A stretch of DNA of 64,000 bases from Bradyrhizobium elkanii USDA 76 (GCF_023278185.1 NZ_CP066356.1:4146001-4210000); one strand, 5' to 3'. Shown: positions 1 to 19,683, numbered from the stretch's first letter. Translations and numbers: made by a program. Notes: generated from the sequence alone by a model not told the origin.

Positions 1-424
1 AGATGATAGGAGATCATTCCTTTCCGCATGCCCGCAAGGATGCTCGAAAGGAAGGAAACCCGTCGCCTCTGACGGCGTGAGAGCAGGGGCCTTCAGCGTG
101 CTGAAGTGCCTCGATCCTGTCCAAGACTGCAGGCGCCCGCGAGAACTTCGTGTTTTCAACGGCTTAATCGCATGGCCTGCATAGACGGGTGAAGACCGGA
201 TTTTGCACCCCACGTCGCGATCAGTTCGCGGCCGGGAGGCTGGTTTGGTTCGAACCTCGACAGCCCATGGCCGCAAGGCTCTGGGAGGGCAGGCTTCTAG
301 ATGTCGTCTTGCCCGGCATGTCCGAAGGGTGTTGCGCCCCAAGGATCAGGTTTAGGGCGGGACGATGGGTGCAACCCGGCGGTCCTGTCCTCGCGGAAAG
401 GCCGCCAACCGGAGAGAGCTTGCT
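1..424 (+). promoter_or_regulatory. Long untranslated leader of rplJ-rplL
   Basis: No convincing coding region lies in these 424 bases, which lead into rplJ. Two compact hairpins are visible: a 5-bp stem at 60-64/71-75 and a perfect 6-bp stem with a 4-nt loop at 91-96/101-106. In many bacteria the rplJ leader binds the L10-(L7/L12) complex and represses translation of rplJ-rplL. Length and position fit that role, but I did not recognise the full L10-leader fold, so autoregulation is inferred. No clear -35/-10 promoter was seen; the upstream rplK-rplA genes, if present, lie outside the window. Confidence 0.45.
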
Positions 425-943
425 GTGGAACGAGCGGCAAAAAAAGAGGCGGTCGAACAGCTCAATGAGGTCTTCAAGACCACGGGCGTCGCGGTCGTTG
501 CTCACTATTCCGGCCTCACCGTGGCCCAGATGCAGAAGCTGCGCATGCAGATGAAGCAGGCGGGCGCGTCGGTGAAGGTCTCGAAGAACCGTCTCGCCAA
601 AATTGCTCTTGAAGGCACTGACGTCGCAGCCATCGGTTCCCTGCTGAAGGGGCCGACCGTGATCGCTACTTCGAACGATCCGGTTGCGGCGCCAAAGGTT
701 GCCATCGAATTCGCCAAGGCGAACGAGAAGTTCGTCATCCTCGGCGGCTCGATGGGCAAAACCGTCCTGAATGTCGACAGCGTGAAGGCGCTCGCCTCAC
801 TGCCGTCGCTCGACGAACTGCGCGGCAAGATCGTGGGCCTCCTCGTGGCGCCCGCGACCAAGCTCGCTCAGCTCTCCAACGCGCCCGCGGCCAAGCTCGC
901 GCGCGTCATTCAGGCTCATGCCTCAAAGGGCGAAGCGGCCTGA
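425..943 (+). CDS. rplJ: 50S ribosomal protein L10 (uL10)
   Basis: L10 anchors the L7/L12 dimers to 23S rRNA at the base of the ribosomal stalk and so helps recruit translation GTPases. The 172-residue product has the usual length. It opens with Glu-Arg-Ala-Ala-Lys-Lys-Glu after a GTG start and carries the [11 protein letters not shown] rRNA-binding segment and an Ala/Lys-rich C-terminal helix that holds L7/L12. The start is set at GTG 425 because GGAGAG at 411-416 is well spaced; an upstream in-frame ATG at 365 would add 20 unrelated residues. rplL follows 53 nt later, so the pair should be co-transcribed. Confidence 0.96.
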   Translation: MERAAKKEAVEQLNEVFKTTGVAVVAHYSGLTVAQMQKLRMQMKQAGASVKVSKNRLAKIALEGTDVAAIGSLLKGPTVIATSNDPVAAPKVAIEFAKANEKFVILGGSMGKTVLNVDSVKALASLPSLDELRGKIVGLLVAPATKLAQLSNAPAAKLARVIQAHASKGEAA

Positions 944-996
944 CCCCTTCGCTAATCTCAAACCTGGTTCGAACCAAACGTTTAAGGAACTGAACA

Positions 997-1374
997 ATGG
1001 CTGATCTGCAGAAAATCGTCGACGACCTCTCGAGCCTCACCGTGCTCGAAGCGGCCGAACTCGCCAAGCTCCTCGAAGAAAAGTGGGGCGTGTCCGCCGC
1101 TGCCGCGGTCGCGGTTGCCGGCCCGGCTGCTGGTGGTGCCGCCGCTGCTCCGGCTGAAGAGAAGACCGACTTCACCGTCGTGCTGGCTGCCGCCGGCGAC
1201 AAGAAGATCGAGGTCATCAAGGAAGTCCGCGCCATCACCGGCCTCGGTCTGAAGGAAGCCAAGGACCTCGTCGAAGGCGCTCCGAAGCCGCTCAAGGAAG
1301 GCGTCAACAAGGAAGAAGCCGACAAGATCAAGGCCCAGCTCGAGAAGGCTGGCGCCAAGGTCGAGCTCAAGTAA
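997..1374 (+). CDS. rplL: 50S ribosomal protein L7/L12 (bL12)
   Basis: L7/L12 is the multicopy stalk protein that contacts EF-Tu, EF-G, IF2 and release factors. The 125-residue product has an N-terminal dimerisation domain (about 1-35), an Ala/Gly/Pro-rich hinge (about 36-52), and a C-terminal factor-binding domain with the [18 protein letters not shown] helix. AAGGA at 984-988 precedes the ATG. A strong GC hairpin begins 9 nt after the stop codon and may cut readthrough into rpoB, matching the known excess of L12 over RNA polymerase subunits in other bacteria. Confidence 0.97.
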   Translation: MADLQKIVDDLSSLTVLEAAELAKLLEEKWGVSAAAAVAVAGPAAGGAAAAPAEEKTDFTVVLAAAGDKKIEVIKEVRAITGLGLKEAKDLVEGAPKPLKEGVNKEEADKIKAQLEKAGAKVELK

Positions 1375-1382
1375 TGCGCGAT

Positions 1383-1408
1383 CCGGGAGCGCCGCAGGGC
1401 GCTCCCGG
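1383..1408 (+). terminator. Attenuator-like hairpin between rplL and rpoB
   Basis: A perfect 11-bp GC-rich stem (1383-1393 with 1398-1408) closes a GCAG loop. No T-run follows, so it is not a standard intrinsic terminator. An attenuator or an RNase processing site occupies this spot in E. coli, and the same role here is an inference. It lies 9 nt past the rplL stop and 409 nt before rpoB. Confidence 0.55.
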
Positions 1409-1816
1409 GCCATGCAAACGGCGTGCGACAGGTTGTCGCGTGGCGTGCCGGACACAAAAAAGTGTGGGGATCCGTGGACTTAACCCTCGAATCTCCTTTA
1501 TTGCCATCCCATATCGGGTTGGCAGCGGAAAAACACGGTAGGCGGCGGGGGCGGCAGGGCACCCGGCGGAAGCCGTTGGGAGACAGTCAGATTTCGGGCT
1601 TTTTCAGTCCGTAAAGCGGAGCGTTTGGACGAGCGGGTGCAGTGATGCGCCCCGCGCGTCGTTTTGCGTTTTGGAGGTTATGGGGGCCGGGCCGGGGATT
1701 TAATTCCTGACTTTGCGCTTCGTTCCTTCGAGACGATTCGAAATTCAACCCGGGGCCGATGGCAGTCGCGTCCCGGAAGGTTCGCCCCACAAAGGCGACG
1801 AAAATGAGAGGCCACG
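1409..1816 (+). other. rplL-rpoB intergenic leader
   Basis: About 400 bases without a supportable gene. Short open frames here have no ribosome-binding site or recognisable product. The stretch ends in GAGAGG at 1806-1811, the rpoB ribosome-binding site. I see no clear promoter, but a gap this long could hold one or a leader structure. Confidence 0.5.
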
Positions 1817-5935
<4,119 letters not shown>

Positions 5936-5948
5936 CGCTGTGATTGAC

Positions 5949-5970
5949 GCCCGGCGCGAAAGCGCCGGGC
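5949..5970 (+). terminator. GAAA-loop hairpin between rpoB and rpoC
   Basis: A perfect 9-bp GC stem (5949-5957 with 5962-5970) is closed by a GAAA tetraloop. No T-run follows, so it is more likely an RNA-stability or processing element, or a weak attenuator, than a full terminator, because rpoC must be transcribed from upstream or from a hidden promoter. Confidence 0.45.
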
Positions 5971-6062
5971 CTTCGCGCTCCGCTCGGACGTTGAGTGGGG
6001 CGCGCGCTGAATAAAACTTTCGAATTTGCTGCCGGTGACGATCGGCACGCGAGGAGAAGACC

Positions 6063-10265
<4,203 letters not shown>

Positions 10266-10293
10266 GCATCCGCAAGACTACGGGTATGGCGAG

Positions 10294-10319
10294 AAGGCCG
10301 GCGTTTAGCCGGCCTTTTT
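10294..10319 (+). terminator. Intrinsic terminator after rpoC
   Basis: A perfect 9-bp stem (10294-10302 with 10308-10316) has a 5-nt loop and a T-run at 10315-10319. This is a textbook Rho-independent terminator and marks the end of the rplJL-rpoBC unit. Confidence 0.92.
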
Positions 10320-10445
10320 GCTGCTTTCTTTGCTTGCTGCGGTGCAGGGACGCAGTTTGTTCATCTTTCCTTCAGGCAAAAAAGTGCCTTTGCTAGGGTG
10401 ACTTAGACCGGCTGTTTGGCTCGCGCCGGAGACGACGGAATCCAT

Positions 10446-12506
10446 ATGCTCGACTTGGCTATCGTAGGCGGCGGCCCCGGGGGGCTGATGAGCGCCTGGT
10501 ATTTGAAGCGCAAACTCGGCGACCTCTGCCGCGTTACCATCTTCGAGGCGTCGAACCGCCTCGGCGGCAAGATCGTCACGCGCAAATTCGACACTGCGCC
10601 CGCGATGTATGAGGCCGGCGTCGCCGAGATCTATGATTACTCGATGACGGGGCCGGACCCGCTGCGCGAGCTGATCCAGCATTTCGGCCTGCAGACGATC
10701 CCGATGGATGCCGAGCAGGTGCAGCTCGACGGCGAGCTGCTCGCCGACGTTCCCGGCATGCGCCGCAAATACGGGGCGAAGACCGCGGCCGCGATCGAGG
10801 CGTTCCGCAGGCGCTGCAGCGACCTGGTGTCGCCGATCGAATATTACGAGGGCGTCGGCGCCCACGACAACGAACACCCGTGGGCCTACAAGACCGCCGA
10901 GCAGGTCCTCGACGAGGAGGTCGAGGACGCGACCGCCAAGCGTTTCTTCAAGGTGATGGCGCGTTCCGACATCGCGACCGAGAGCCACAACACCAACGGC
11001 CTCAACGCGCTGAAGAACTACGTGATGGACGTCGACGGCTATATCGGCCTGTATTCGATCCAGAACGGCAACGAGCAGCTGATCGATTGTCTGCGTTCGG
11101 AAGTCAGCGCCGACATCCAGCTCAACCATCGTGTGCTCAAGGTCGGCAAGACCGCCGATGGCCGCTACCAGCTCAACATGATGAACGGCAAGGGGCCGGA
11201 GACGCGCGACTTCGATCTCGTGCTGGTCTGCCTGCCGCACTCCTGGCTCGCGACCATGCGCTGGGACGGCGAACAGCTGCGCAAGTCGATGGTCAAGCAC
11301 GTCGCCTATTTCGACCGGCCCGCGCATTATCTGCGGGTCTCGATCCTGTTCGACGAGCCGTTCTGGGGCGAGAAGATCCCGGGCGCCTGGTTCATGTCGG
11401 AAGCGTTCGGCGGCTGCTGCGTCTACAATGAGGGCGCGCGCCACGATGTCGGCAAGCACGGCGTGCTGAACTGGCTGATCGCAGGCTCGGATGCGCTTGC
11501 CTTCGCCAATCTCAGCGACCAGGAGCTGATCGACGCCGCGTTGAAGTCGCTGCCGGCCTCGCTCGGCGATGCGCGCGAGCATTTCCTGGAAGGCAAGATC
11601 CATCGCTGGCTGTCGTCGGTCAACGCGCTGCCGGGCGGCCTGCCGGTGCGCGACGTCATGACCAACCACCGCCCGGAGCCGAAGGAGCACCCCGGCATCG
11701 TGGTGGTCGGCGACTATCTGTTCGATTCGACGCTGAACGGGCTGCTCGATTCCTCCGATGCCGCGACCGACATCATCCTCACCGAGATGATGCGGCTGCG
11801 CCGCGCCCGCGCGCAGGACGAGGGCGCGCTGTCCGACAAGATCGATCGCAGCTATTTCGACAATTATCGCGGCGCCGGGCCCTACAGCGAGGCCTGGCGC
11901 AACTTCACCGACCCCGCCTATCTGACGGACCTGATCAAGACGGTGTGGGGCAGGGCGAAGGGCTACAAGCTGCTGATCGCCGGCTCCGCCAGCGGCGAAC
12001 TGGTCGGCGCGCTGCGCGAACGTGGCATCGATGCCTGGGGCATCGAGAACAACCGCTACATCCACGGCAAGACGCCTAAGGCGCTCAAGAAGTACAACAA
12101 GCTCGGCTCGATCGCCGACATGCCGTTCAAGGCCAACGAGTTCGACTTCGTGTTCGAGACCTCGCTGTGCCATCTCGGCGAGAAGCAGGTCGTGCGCGGG
12201 GTGCGCGAGCTCAACCGCGTGGTCAAGACCGGCGTCGTGTTCGCGTCGGTGACCTCCGACATGGCGCCGGCGGTGATCGATCGCTACGACCTGCTGCGCG
12301 GGGTGAAGAAGCTCGGCACCTGGTGGGAGTGGTCGGAATTGTTCTTCGGCAACGGCTTCGACCTGTCGATGCACCGCCGCGACTGCACCGATGCGCTGTG
12401 GACATTGACGCTGGCCGCCAACAAGGGGCCGGGGCAGTGGTACGCCGACTCCGACAGCCTGCGCTATTCCTTCTTCGACAAGGTCGAAGCCGACCTCGAC
12501 GACTAG
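10446..12506 (+). CDS. Flavin amine-oxidase-like protein fused to a SAM methyltransferase-like domain
   Basis: The predicted 686-residue protein has two parts. The N-terminal half is an FAD-dependent amine oxidase/desaturase-type oxidoreductase: a dinucleotide-binding GGGPGG at 8-13, an acidic residue (E) ending the second strand followed by the NRLGGK motif, and the closing FAD motif VVGDYLFDSTLNG at about 419-431. After a linker, residues about 505-620 look like a class I SAM-dependent methyltransferase: LLIAGSASGELVG at 509-521 and an acidic loop GIENN near 535. ATG 10446 is chosen because the FAD motif begins at once; TTG 10416 would add 10 residues. The substrate is unknown. It lies alone between the rpoC terminator and an ABC exporter in the same direction. 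Fold-level assignment is fairly firm; function is not. Confidence 0.75.
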   Translation: MLDLAIVGGGPGGLMSAWYLKRKLGDLCRVTIFEASNRLGGKIVTRKFDTAPAMYEAGVAEIYDYSMTGPDPLRELIQHFGLQTIPMDAEQVQLDGELLADVPGMRRKYGAKTAAAIEAFRRRCSDLVSPIEYYEGVGAHDNEHPWAYKTAEQVLDEEVEDATAKRFFKVMARSDIATESHNTNGLNALKNYVMDVDGYIGLYSIQNGNEQLIDCLRSEVSADIQLNHRVLKVGKTADGRYQLNMMNGKGPETRDFDLVLVCLPHSWLATMRWDGEQLRKSMVKHVAYFDRPAHYLRVSILFDEPFWGEKIPGAWFMSEAFGGCCVYNEGARHDVGKHGVLNWLIAGSDALAFANLSDQELIDAALKSLPASLGDAREHFLEGKIHRWLSSVNALPGGLPVRDVMTNHRPEPKEHPGIVVVGDYLFDSTLNGLLDSSDAATDIILTEMMRLRRARAQDEGALSDKIDRSYFDNYRGAGPYSEAWRNFTDPAYLTDLIKTVWGRAKGYKLLIAGSASGELVGALRERGIDAWGIENNRYIHGKTPKALKKYNKLGSIADMPFKANEFDFVFETSLCHLGEKQVVRGVRELNRVVKTGVVFASVTSDMAPAVIDRYDLLRGVKKLGTWWEWSELFFGNGFDLSMHRRDCTDALWTLTLAANKGPGQWYADSDSLRYSFFDKVEADLDD

Positions 12507-12732
12507 CGGCACCGAGCGGAAGCCTTTGCCGCCAGGCGACCGGCCTTGTGTCGACCAGCTGTCAAACGGCGGCAATGCTGTGCTCCGCGATTCCGCGCGA
12601 GCGTGCGGCGGCGCGTCGGCCGTTCCAAACGCTTTGCCGAATTCGTCATGATCGCATAGAATTGCGGCCGCAGTGTTATCAGCTGCGGTTTCGATTTGCG
12701 GTCATGCCGGCCGTGGAGCATCGGTTGGTTTC

Positions 12733-14766
12733 ATGGCGCCAAAACCTCCTGCATCAGACGATCCGACGAGAGCGGCGGCCGACGATCCCGAGCTGAAGAA
12801 GAAGCCCGCGTCCGGTCCGCCCGCGGCGGCCGCCTCCACAAAGCCAGCCGCGGCGCCGGCTGACGACGAAGAGGATGAGGACGCGGACGACGAGTTCGAG
12901 CTCGATGACGACGATGATGACGAGGACCTCGTCGTCTTCACCGCCAAGGAAGCCGCCGGCGCGCTCTCCACGATCTTTGGCTTCGTCAGACCGATCCTGG
13001 CGAACTACAAGAAGCCGTTCGCCTGCGTCGCCTTCGGCGTGCTGGTCGAGACGTTGTTCAACGTCATCATGCCGCTCAGCCTGAAATTCCTGATCGACGA
13101 CGCGCTCGGCGAGGAGGACTTCGGAGCCCTCTACAAGATCCTCGGCGTGCTCGCGGTGGCCGGTATCGTCACCTCGATCATCGCGGTCTGGTACGAACGC
13201 TGGGATGCGCGGCTCGCCGCCGGCATCATCGCCGACGTGCGGACGCGGCTGTTCGACCATGTCCAGAACCTGCCGTCGGCCTATTTCGCGCGCACCAAGC
13301 GCGGCGAGATCCTGTCGCGCTTCTCGATCGATCTCTCGGCGTTCGAGGGCTCGGTCAAGACCTTTGCCAACAGCGCGGCGCTGCCGGGCCTCGAGCTGGT
13401 CGCAGGCATCATCCTGATGCTGTTCCTGAACTGGCAGCTTGCCGTGGTCGCCTTGCTGGTGTTTCCGATCACCCTGATCGGGCCGCGCATCCTGACGCCG
13501 AAGGCGGTGCAGGCCAACTACGAGCAGAAGCAGAACGAAGCCGCGCTGCTCGGAATCGTGCAGGAGAACGTTGCCGCCCAGGCGGTGGTGAAGGCGTTCA
13601 ATCTGCAGCGCCGGGCGCTCGGCTGGTTCACGATGCGCAACCGCGACGTCCGGGCCAAGGCCGCGTCAGCCATGTTCCTGTCGACCATGGTGGAGCGCAC
13701 CGTCACCATAGCGGTGTTGCTGCTCCACCTCGTGGTGCTGGCGATCGGCGCCTATCTCGCCACCAAGGGGCAGATCACCGTCGGCACCTTCGTGACCTTC
13801 GAGAGTGCGTTCTGGGAGGTGTCGTACAACATCGCCCATCTGATGCACTTCATCCCGGTGTCGATCCAGTCGGCGGCAGCGGTGCGGCACATCCAGGAAC
13901 TGCTCGACGAGCCGACCCGCGGCGCCGACCGTCCCGGCGCGCCGGATCTGCCGCGCATCACCAACGACATCTCCTTCGATCGCGTCACCTTCCAGTATGA
14001 GGGGGCGCAGACGCCGGTGCTCGACAATCTCAGCCTCAAGCTCAATGCCGGCAAGAGCATTGCGATCGTCGGTCCCAGCGGCTCGGGCAAGAGCACGCTG
14101 ATCAACCTGATCCTGCGGCTCTACGTGCCGGACGAGGGCCGCGTCGCCATCGACGGCGTCGATATCCGCCGGGTGACGCGCGAGTCGCTGCGGGCGAACA
14201 TGGCGGTCGTGTTCCAGGAGAACATGCTGTTCAACATGTCGATCCGCGAGAACATCCGGCTCGGCAAGGAAGGCGCGACCGACGCGGAGGTCGAGGACGC
14301 CGCCCGGAAGGCCGAGATTCATCGCTACATCATGAGCCTGCCGCAGCGCTACGACACGCCGGTCGGCGAGCGCGGCGATACCCTGTCGGGCGGCCAGCGC
14401 CAGCGCATCGCGATCGCGCGCGCGATCATCCGCAACCCGTCCGTTCTGCTGCTCGACGAGGCGACTTCGGCGCTCGACCAGACCACGGAGGCTGCGATCA
14501 ACCGGACGCTGCTCAAGGTCGCCAAGGGCCGCACCATGATCTGGTCGACGCACCGCCTGACTTCGGTGGTCGAGATGGACGAGATCATCGTGATCTCCGG
14601 CGGCAGGGCGATCGAACGCGGCTCGCACGAGCAACTGCTCGCCCGCAACGGCGTCTATCGCAAGCTGTGGGACGATCAGGGACATCTGAATCACGACGAG
14701 GACGCCGACGACGCGGATGATGACGATGATGAAGATGAGGACGAAGACGAGGATGAGGAGGCGTGA
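12733..14766 (+). CDS. ABC exporter (fused permease/ATPase) with acidic N- and C-terminal tails
   Basis: This is a half-size ABC exporter of the MsbA/lipid-multidrug type, expected to act as an inner-membrane dimer. Of 677 residues, the first 75 or so are disordered, Ala/Pro-rich and then strongly Asp/Glu-rich. A six-helix membrane domain follows (about 85-390). The ATPase has Walker A GPSGSGKST at 447-455, signature LSGGQ at 551-555 and Walker B ending in E576. The last 25 residues or so are almost wholly Asp/Glu. The ATG at 12733 has only a distant GGAG (12715-12718); an upstream in-frame start at 12673 would add 20 residues. Its substrate may relate to the preceding flavoprotein-methyltransferase, but that is inference. 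Confidence 0.85.
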   Translation: MAPKPPASDDPTRAAADDPELKKKPASGPPAAAASTKPAAAPADDEEDEDADDEFELDDDDDDEDLVVFTAKEAAGALSTIFGFVRPILANYKKPFACVAFGVLVETLFNVIMPLSLKFLIDDALGEEDFGALYKILGVLAVAGIVTSIIAVWYERWDARLAAGIIADVRTRLFDHVQNLPSAYFARTKRGEILSRFSIDLSAFEGSVKTFANSAALPGLELVAGIILMLFLNWQLAVVALLVFPITLIGPRILTPKAVQANYEQKQNEAALLGIVQENVAAQAVVKAFNLQRRALGWFTMRNRDVRAKAASAMFLSTMVERTVTIAVLLLHLVVLAIGAYLATKGQITVGTFVTFESAFWEVSYNIAHLMHFIPVSIQSAAAVRHIQELLDEPTRGADRPGAPDLPRITNDISFDRVTFQYEGAQTPVLDNLSLKLNAGKSIAIVGPSGSGKSTLINLILRLYVPDEGRVAIDGVDIRRVTRESLRANMAVVFQENMLFNMSIRENIRLGKEGATDAEVEDAARKAEIHRYIMSLPQRYDTPVGERGDTLSGGQRQRIAIARAIIRNPSVLLLDEATSALDQTTEAAINRTLLKVAKGRTMIWSTHRLTSVVEMDEIIVISGGRAIERGSHEQLLARNGVYRKLWDDQGHLNHDEDADDADDDDDEDEDEDEDEEA

Positions 14767-14767
14767 G

Positions 14768-14787
14768 GCCCGCGCCGCGTCGCGGGC
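14768..14787. terminator. Inverted repeat between convergent genes
   Basis: A 7-bp GC stem (14768-14774 with 14781-14787) and 6-nt loop lie right after the ABC exporter stop and before the 3' end of the minus-strand monooxygenase. There is no strong T-run on either strand, so the terminator role is tentative. Confidence 0.35.
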
Positions 14788-14812
14788 GATGGCCGAGCGG
14801 TAGATTTTACTT

Positions 14813-16024
14813 TTACGCCCGGTCAGCGGCTTGCGGACGTTGCCGGAAGTGATTGGCCGGCCGCGTCGTTGACGCCGCCGCCGCGGGGTTGTGCAGCCGG
14901 CGCAGCCAGCCGCGGCCGAGATAGCCGAAAAAGCGTGCCCAGCGCTGGGCCTGCCAGGTGGGCCCGCTGCCGACCGACACCTCGCGGAAGCTGAATGCCT
15001 TGGCGTTCGACCAGGCGTCGCAGGCGGTCTTGACCGGATCATCGTAGAACGCGGTGATCTTCTCCTCGCCCATGCCGTCGGTCGACAGCCAGGCCGGGAT
15101 GTGGACGTTGCAGAGCTGGACGACGTCGGTGAAGACCTTGTCGGTGCCGGTTCCGGTGACGGGGCAGGTGCTGGCGAAGGCATCACCGACCAGCGCGATG
15201 CCGGCCTGCCGATAGCCGGTGCTGACATAGATGTCGGCGGGCCTGATCTTGATATCGCCCGCGATGTCGAACTCGCCGGTGAGCCGGCGCAGCCGCGGCA
15301 GCGCGGCGTTCAGCGTCTCGACCGGATTGCGCCGCATCGCCCGCAGCCAGGGATCGTCGGCCTTGCGATAGGTGAAGAGGTTGGCGCGCATCCGGTCTCC
15401 GACCGGAAACAGCGTAATGTAGGGGATGCGGTCGCTCGGCCGCTCCGAGAAATAGGTCATGGCCGCGAACGGGAAGGCGGGGCGGCCGACGGGGACGAAG
15501 TCGAACCCGAGCGAGATCGAGTGGCAGAAGCTCGTGACCAGGCGCTCGATGCCCAGCATCCGGCGCAGTCCGACGTTCAGGCCGTTGGCAAGCACCACAA
15601 GGCGCGCCGAGATCTCCTCGCCATCGGCAAGCACGAGCCGCTGCCGCTCGGAGCTGGTCGCGACGTTGATCACCTTGTCGCAGACGAATTCCGCCGGCCC
15701 GGCGATCTCGTTCCGAATCGCAGCGATCAGCGCGTCGTACATGATGCCGTATTGCCGGCTCGGCTGCCGGTCGAGCAACCGGCCGAATCGCGCGATCCAG
15801 TTCTCGCCGTCCAGTGTCGCCGAGCGGAGCACCGACTCGGCAAGGCCGGTCCTGGCGAATCGCTCGAGCTGGAGGTCGCCGCCGATCTTTTCGACACGGA
15901 AATCGAACGGATAGACCTGGTGGGGGTCGATCAGGACCGTCGGTATCCCGGCACGGCCGAGCATGGCGGCTGCGGTCGAGCCCGCAAGACCGCCGCCGAT
16001 GATCGCGATGTCGGTGTACCGCAT
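14813..16024 (-). CDS. FAD-dependent monooxygenase-like oxidoreductase
   Basis: The 403-residue product is a group A flavoprotein monooxygenase-like enzyme. A Rossmann GGGLAG motif at 10-15 binds the FAD ADP moiety, and the second conserved motif is seen in ALVGDAFASTC, where the Asp contacts the FAD ribityl chain. The family hydroxylates or otherwise oxidises small organic substrates using NAD(P)H and O2, and includes halogenases and geranylgeranyl reductase relatives; I cannot tell which applies. The C-terminal 40 residues are Arg/Ala-rich and look disordered. It is convergent with the ABC exporter and divergent from the rpsL operon. Confidence 0.75.
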   Translation of the reverse strand: MRYTDIAIIGGGLAGSTAAAMLGRAGIPTVLIDPHQVYPFDFRVEKIGGDLQLERFARTGLAESVLRSATLDGENWIARFGRLLDRQPSRQYGIMYDALIAAIRNEIAGPAEFVCDKVINVATSSERQRLVLADGEEISARLVVLANGLNVGLRRMLGIERLVTSFCHSISLGFDFVPVGRPAFPFAAMTYFSERPSDRIPYITLFPVGDRMRANLFTYRKADDPWLRAMRRNPVETLNAALPRLRRLTGEFDIAGDIKIRPADIYVSTGYRQAGIALVGDAFASTCPVTGTGTDKVFTDVVQLCNVHIPAWLSTDGMGEEKITAFYDDPVKTACDAWSNAKAFSFREVSVGSGPTWQAQRWARFFGYLGRGWLRRLHNPAAAASTTRPANHFRQRPQAADRA

Positions 16025-16722
16025 GAGAATTCCGTGGCTGTGACCCCGATTTTTGCGCTGCGAATGGCAAATAAAGGCTTAGTTTCGAAGTTTGCCTTCG
16101 GGACTAACTTGGGGAGAGTTGTTTCTATTCATATTTTACCCGGATATAATGTGATTCCGCACGCGCCCGAAGATTCGGATGATGGGCGCGGGGAGGTTGG
16201 TTGGCGGTCACATTTCGCTTGCGCCGAACCTCGGCGAAATGCGAAATCCGCAAGTGCCAGAGGCGTTTCTTTGCTTGTCGTTTTGCTTGACTTCACTATC
16301 TCTCGATTATACAAGGCGCCCACTTAACGACAGGCGGTGAGCTACGCCAGCGTCGGAACGGAACACCCGAAGGCCCTTTTTGAGGAGCCGGACGGGCACC
16401 AACCTCGACGAATGCCGCTCAAACGCTGTCGATGATAGCTAGGCAATGCCAGGACGATATTAGTTCTCTTGAGCACGTCCTCTTGAGAGTGATTTCGGAT
16501 GCATGACCTCGGTGGCGGACCGAACAGCGAACGCTGATCGGTTCGGGATCGCGGTCCTCTGTGGCGTCGATGCGCTTTCCGCTCAGCGATGAGTGGTTGG
16601 CGCGATTTCGCTTTGCGCGGTTGTTTGTTCCGTGTCGAGTGGGCCGTGCGGGACGGCTAGTCCTGAGAAGAAATTTGCGGAGCCATTCAAGGTTTTCGCG
16701 CGAACTAAAGGGTGAAGGCTGC
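16025..16722. other. 700-bp divergent region between monooxygenase and rpsL
   Basis: No gene is supportable here. The region is less GC-rich than its neighbours, especially about 16050-16150 and 16260-16315, as expected for promoters. A candidate promoter is annotated separately at 16287-16313. A perfect TATAAT also occurs at 16145-16150, but no good -35 is correctly spaced. If the 16287 promoter is used, the rpsL transcript has an untranslated leader of about 400 nt. Confidence 0.5.
16287..16313 (+). promoter_or_regulatory. Candidate promoter of the str (rpsL) operon
   Basis: TTGACT at 16287-16292 and TATACA at 16308-16313 are separated by 15 nt, slightly short of the optimum. The hexamers are each close to housekeeping sigma consensus, lie in an AT-richer pocket and point toward rpsL, which starts 410 nt downstream. 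Confidence 0.4.
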
Positions 16723-17094
16723 ATGCCGACGATCAACCAGCTGATCGCAAATCCGCGTGAAGTGCAGAAGTCGCGTAAGAAGGTGCCGGCGCTGCAGCAG
16801 TCGCCGCAGAAGCGCGGCGTGTGCACGCGCGTCTACACCACGACCCCGAAGAAGCCGAACTCGGCGCTTCGTAAGGTCGCCAAGGTGCGCCTGACCAACG
16901 GCTTCGAGGTGATCGGCTACATCCCGGGTGAAGGCCATAACCTGCAGGAGCACTCGGTGGTCATGATCCGCGGCGGCCGCGTCAAGGACTTGCCCGGTGT
17001 GCGCTACCACATCCTCCGCGGCGTGCTGGATACCCAGGGCGTCAAGAACCGTAAGCAGCGTCGTTCGAAGTACGGCGCGAAGCGTCCGAAGTAA
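16723..17094 (+). CDS. rpsL: 30S ribosomal protein S12 (uS12)
   Basis: S12 lies at the decoding centre and controls translational accuracy; it is the streptomycin-resistance locus. The 123-residue product starts MPTINQLI and keeps K43 and K88, where resistance substitutions usually arise, so the sequence is the sensitive type. The ATG at 16723 is preceded by GAAGG at 16714-16718; the open frame extends upstream, but with no family similarity. First gene of the rpsL-rpsG-fusA-tuf unit; rpsG starts 15 nt after the stop. Confidence 0.97.
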   Translation: MPTINQLIANPREVQKSRKKVPALQQSPQKRGVCTRVYTTTPKKPNSALRKVAKVRLTNGFEVIGYIPGEGHNLQEHSVVMIRGGRVKDLPGVRYHILRGVLDTQGVKNRKQRRSKYGAKRPK

Positions 17095-17580
<486 letters not shown>

Positions 17581-17610
17581 GGCGAACAACGGAATTTAAG
17601 GAACAGTCTC

Positions 17611-19683
<2,073 letters not shown>

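Noticed and set aside
10305..12575. A 756-codon open frame antisense to the flavoprotein-methyltransferase gene
   Set aside because: Same codon-bias shadow effect; the sense strand has clear FAD and SAM motifs and a plausible start.
16129..16323. A 64-codon minus-strand open frame upstream of rpsL
   Set aside because: No ribosome-binding site, odd composition, and it overlaps the likely promoter region.
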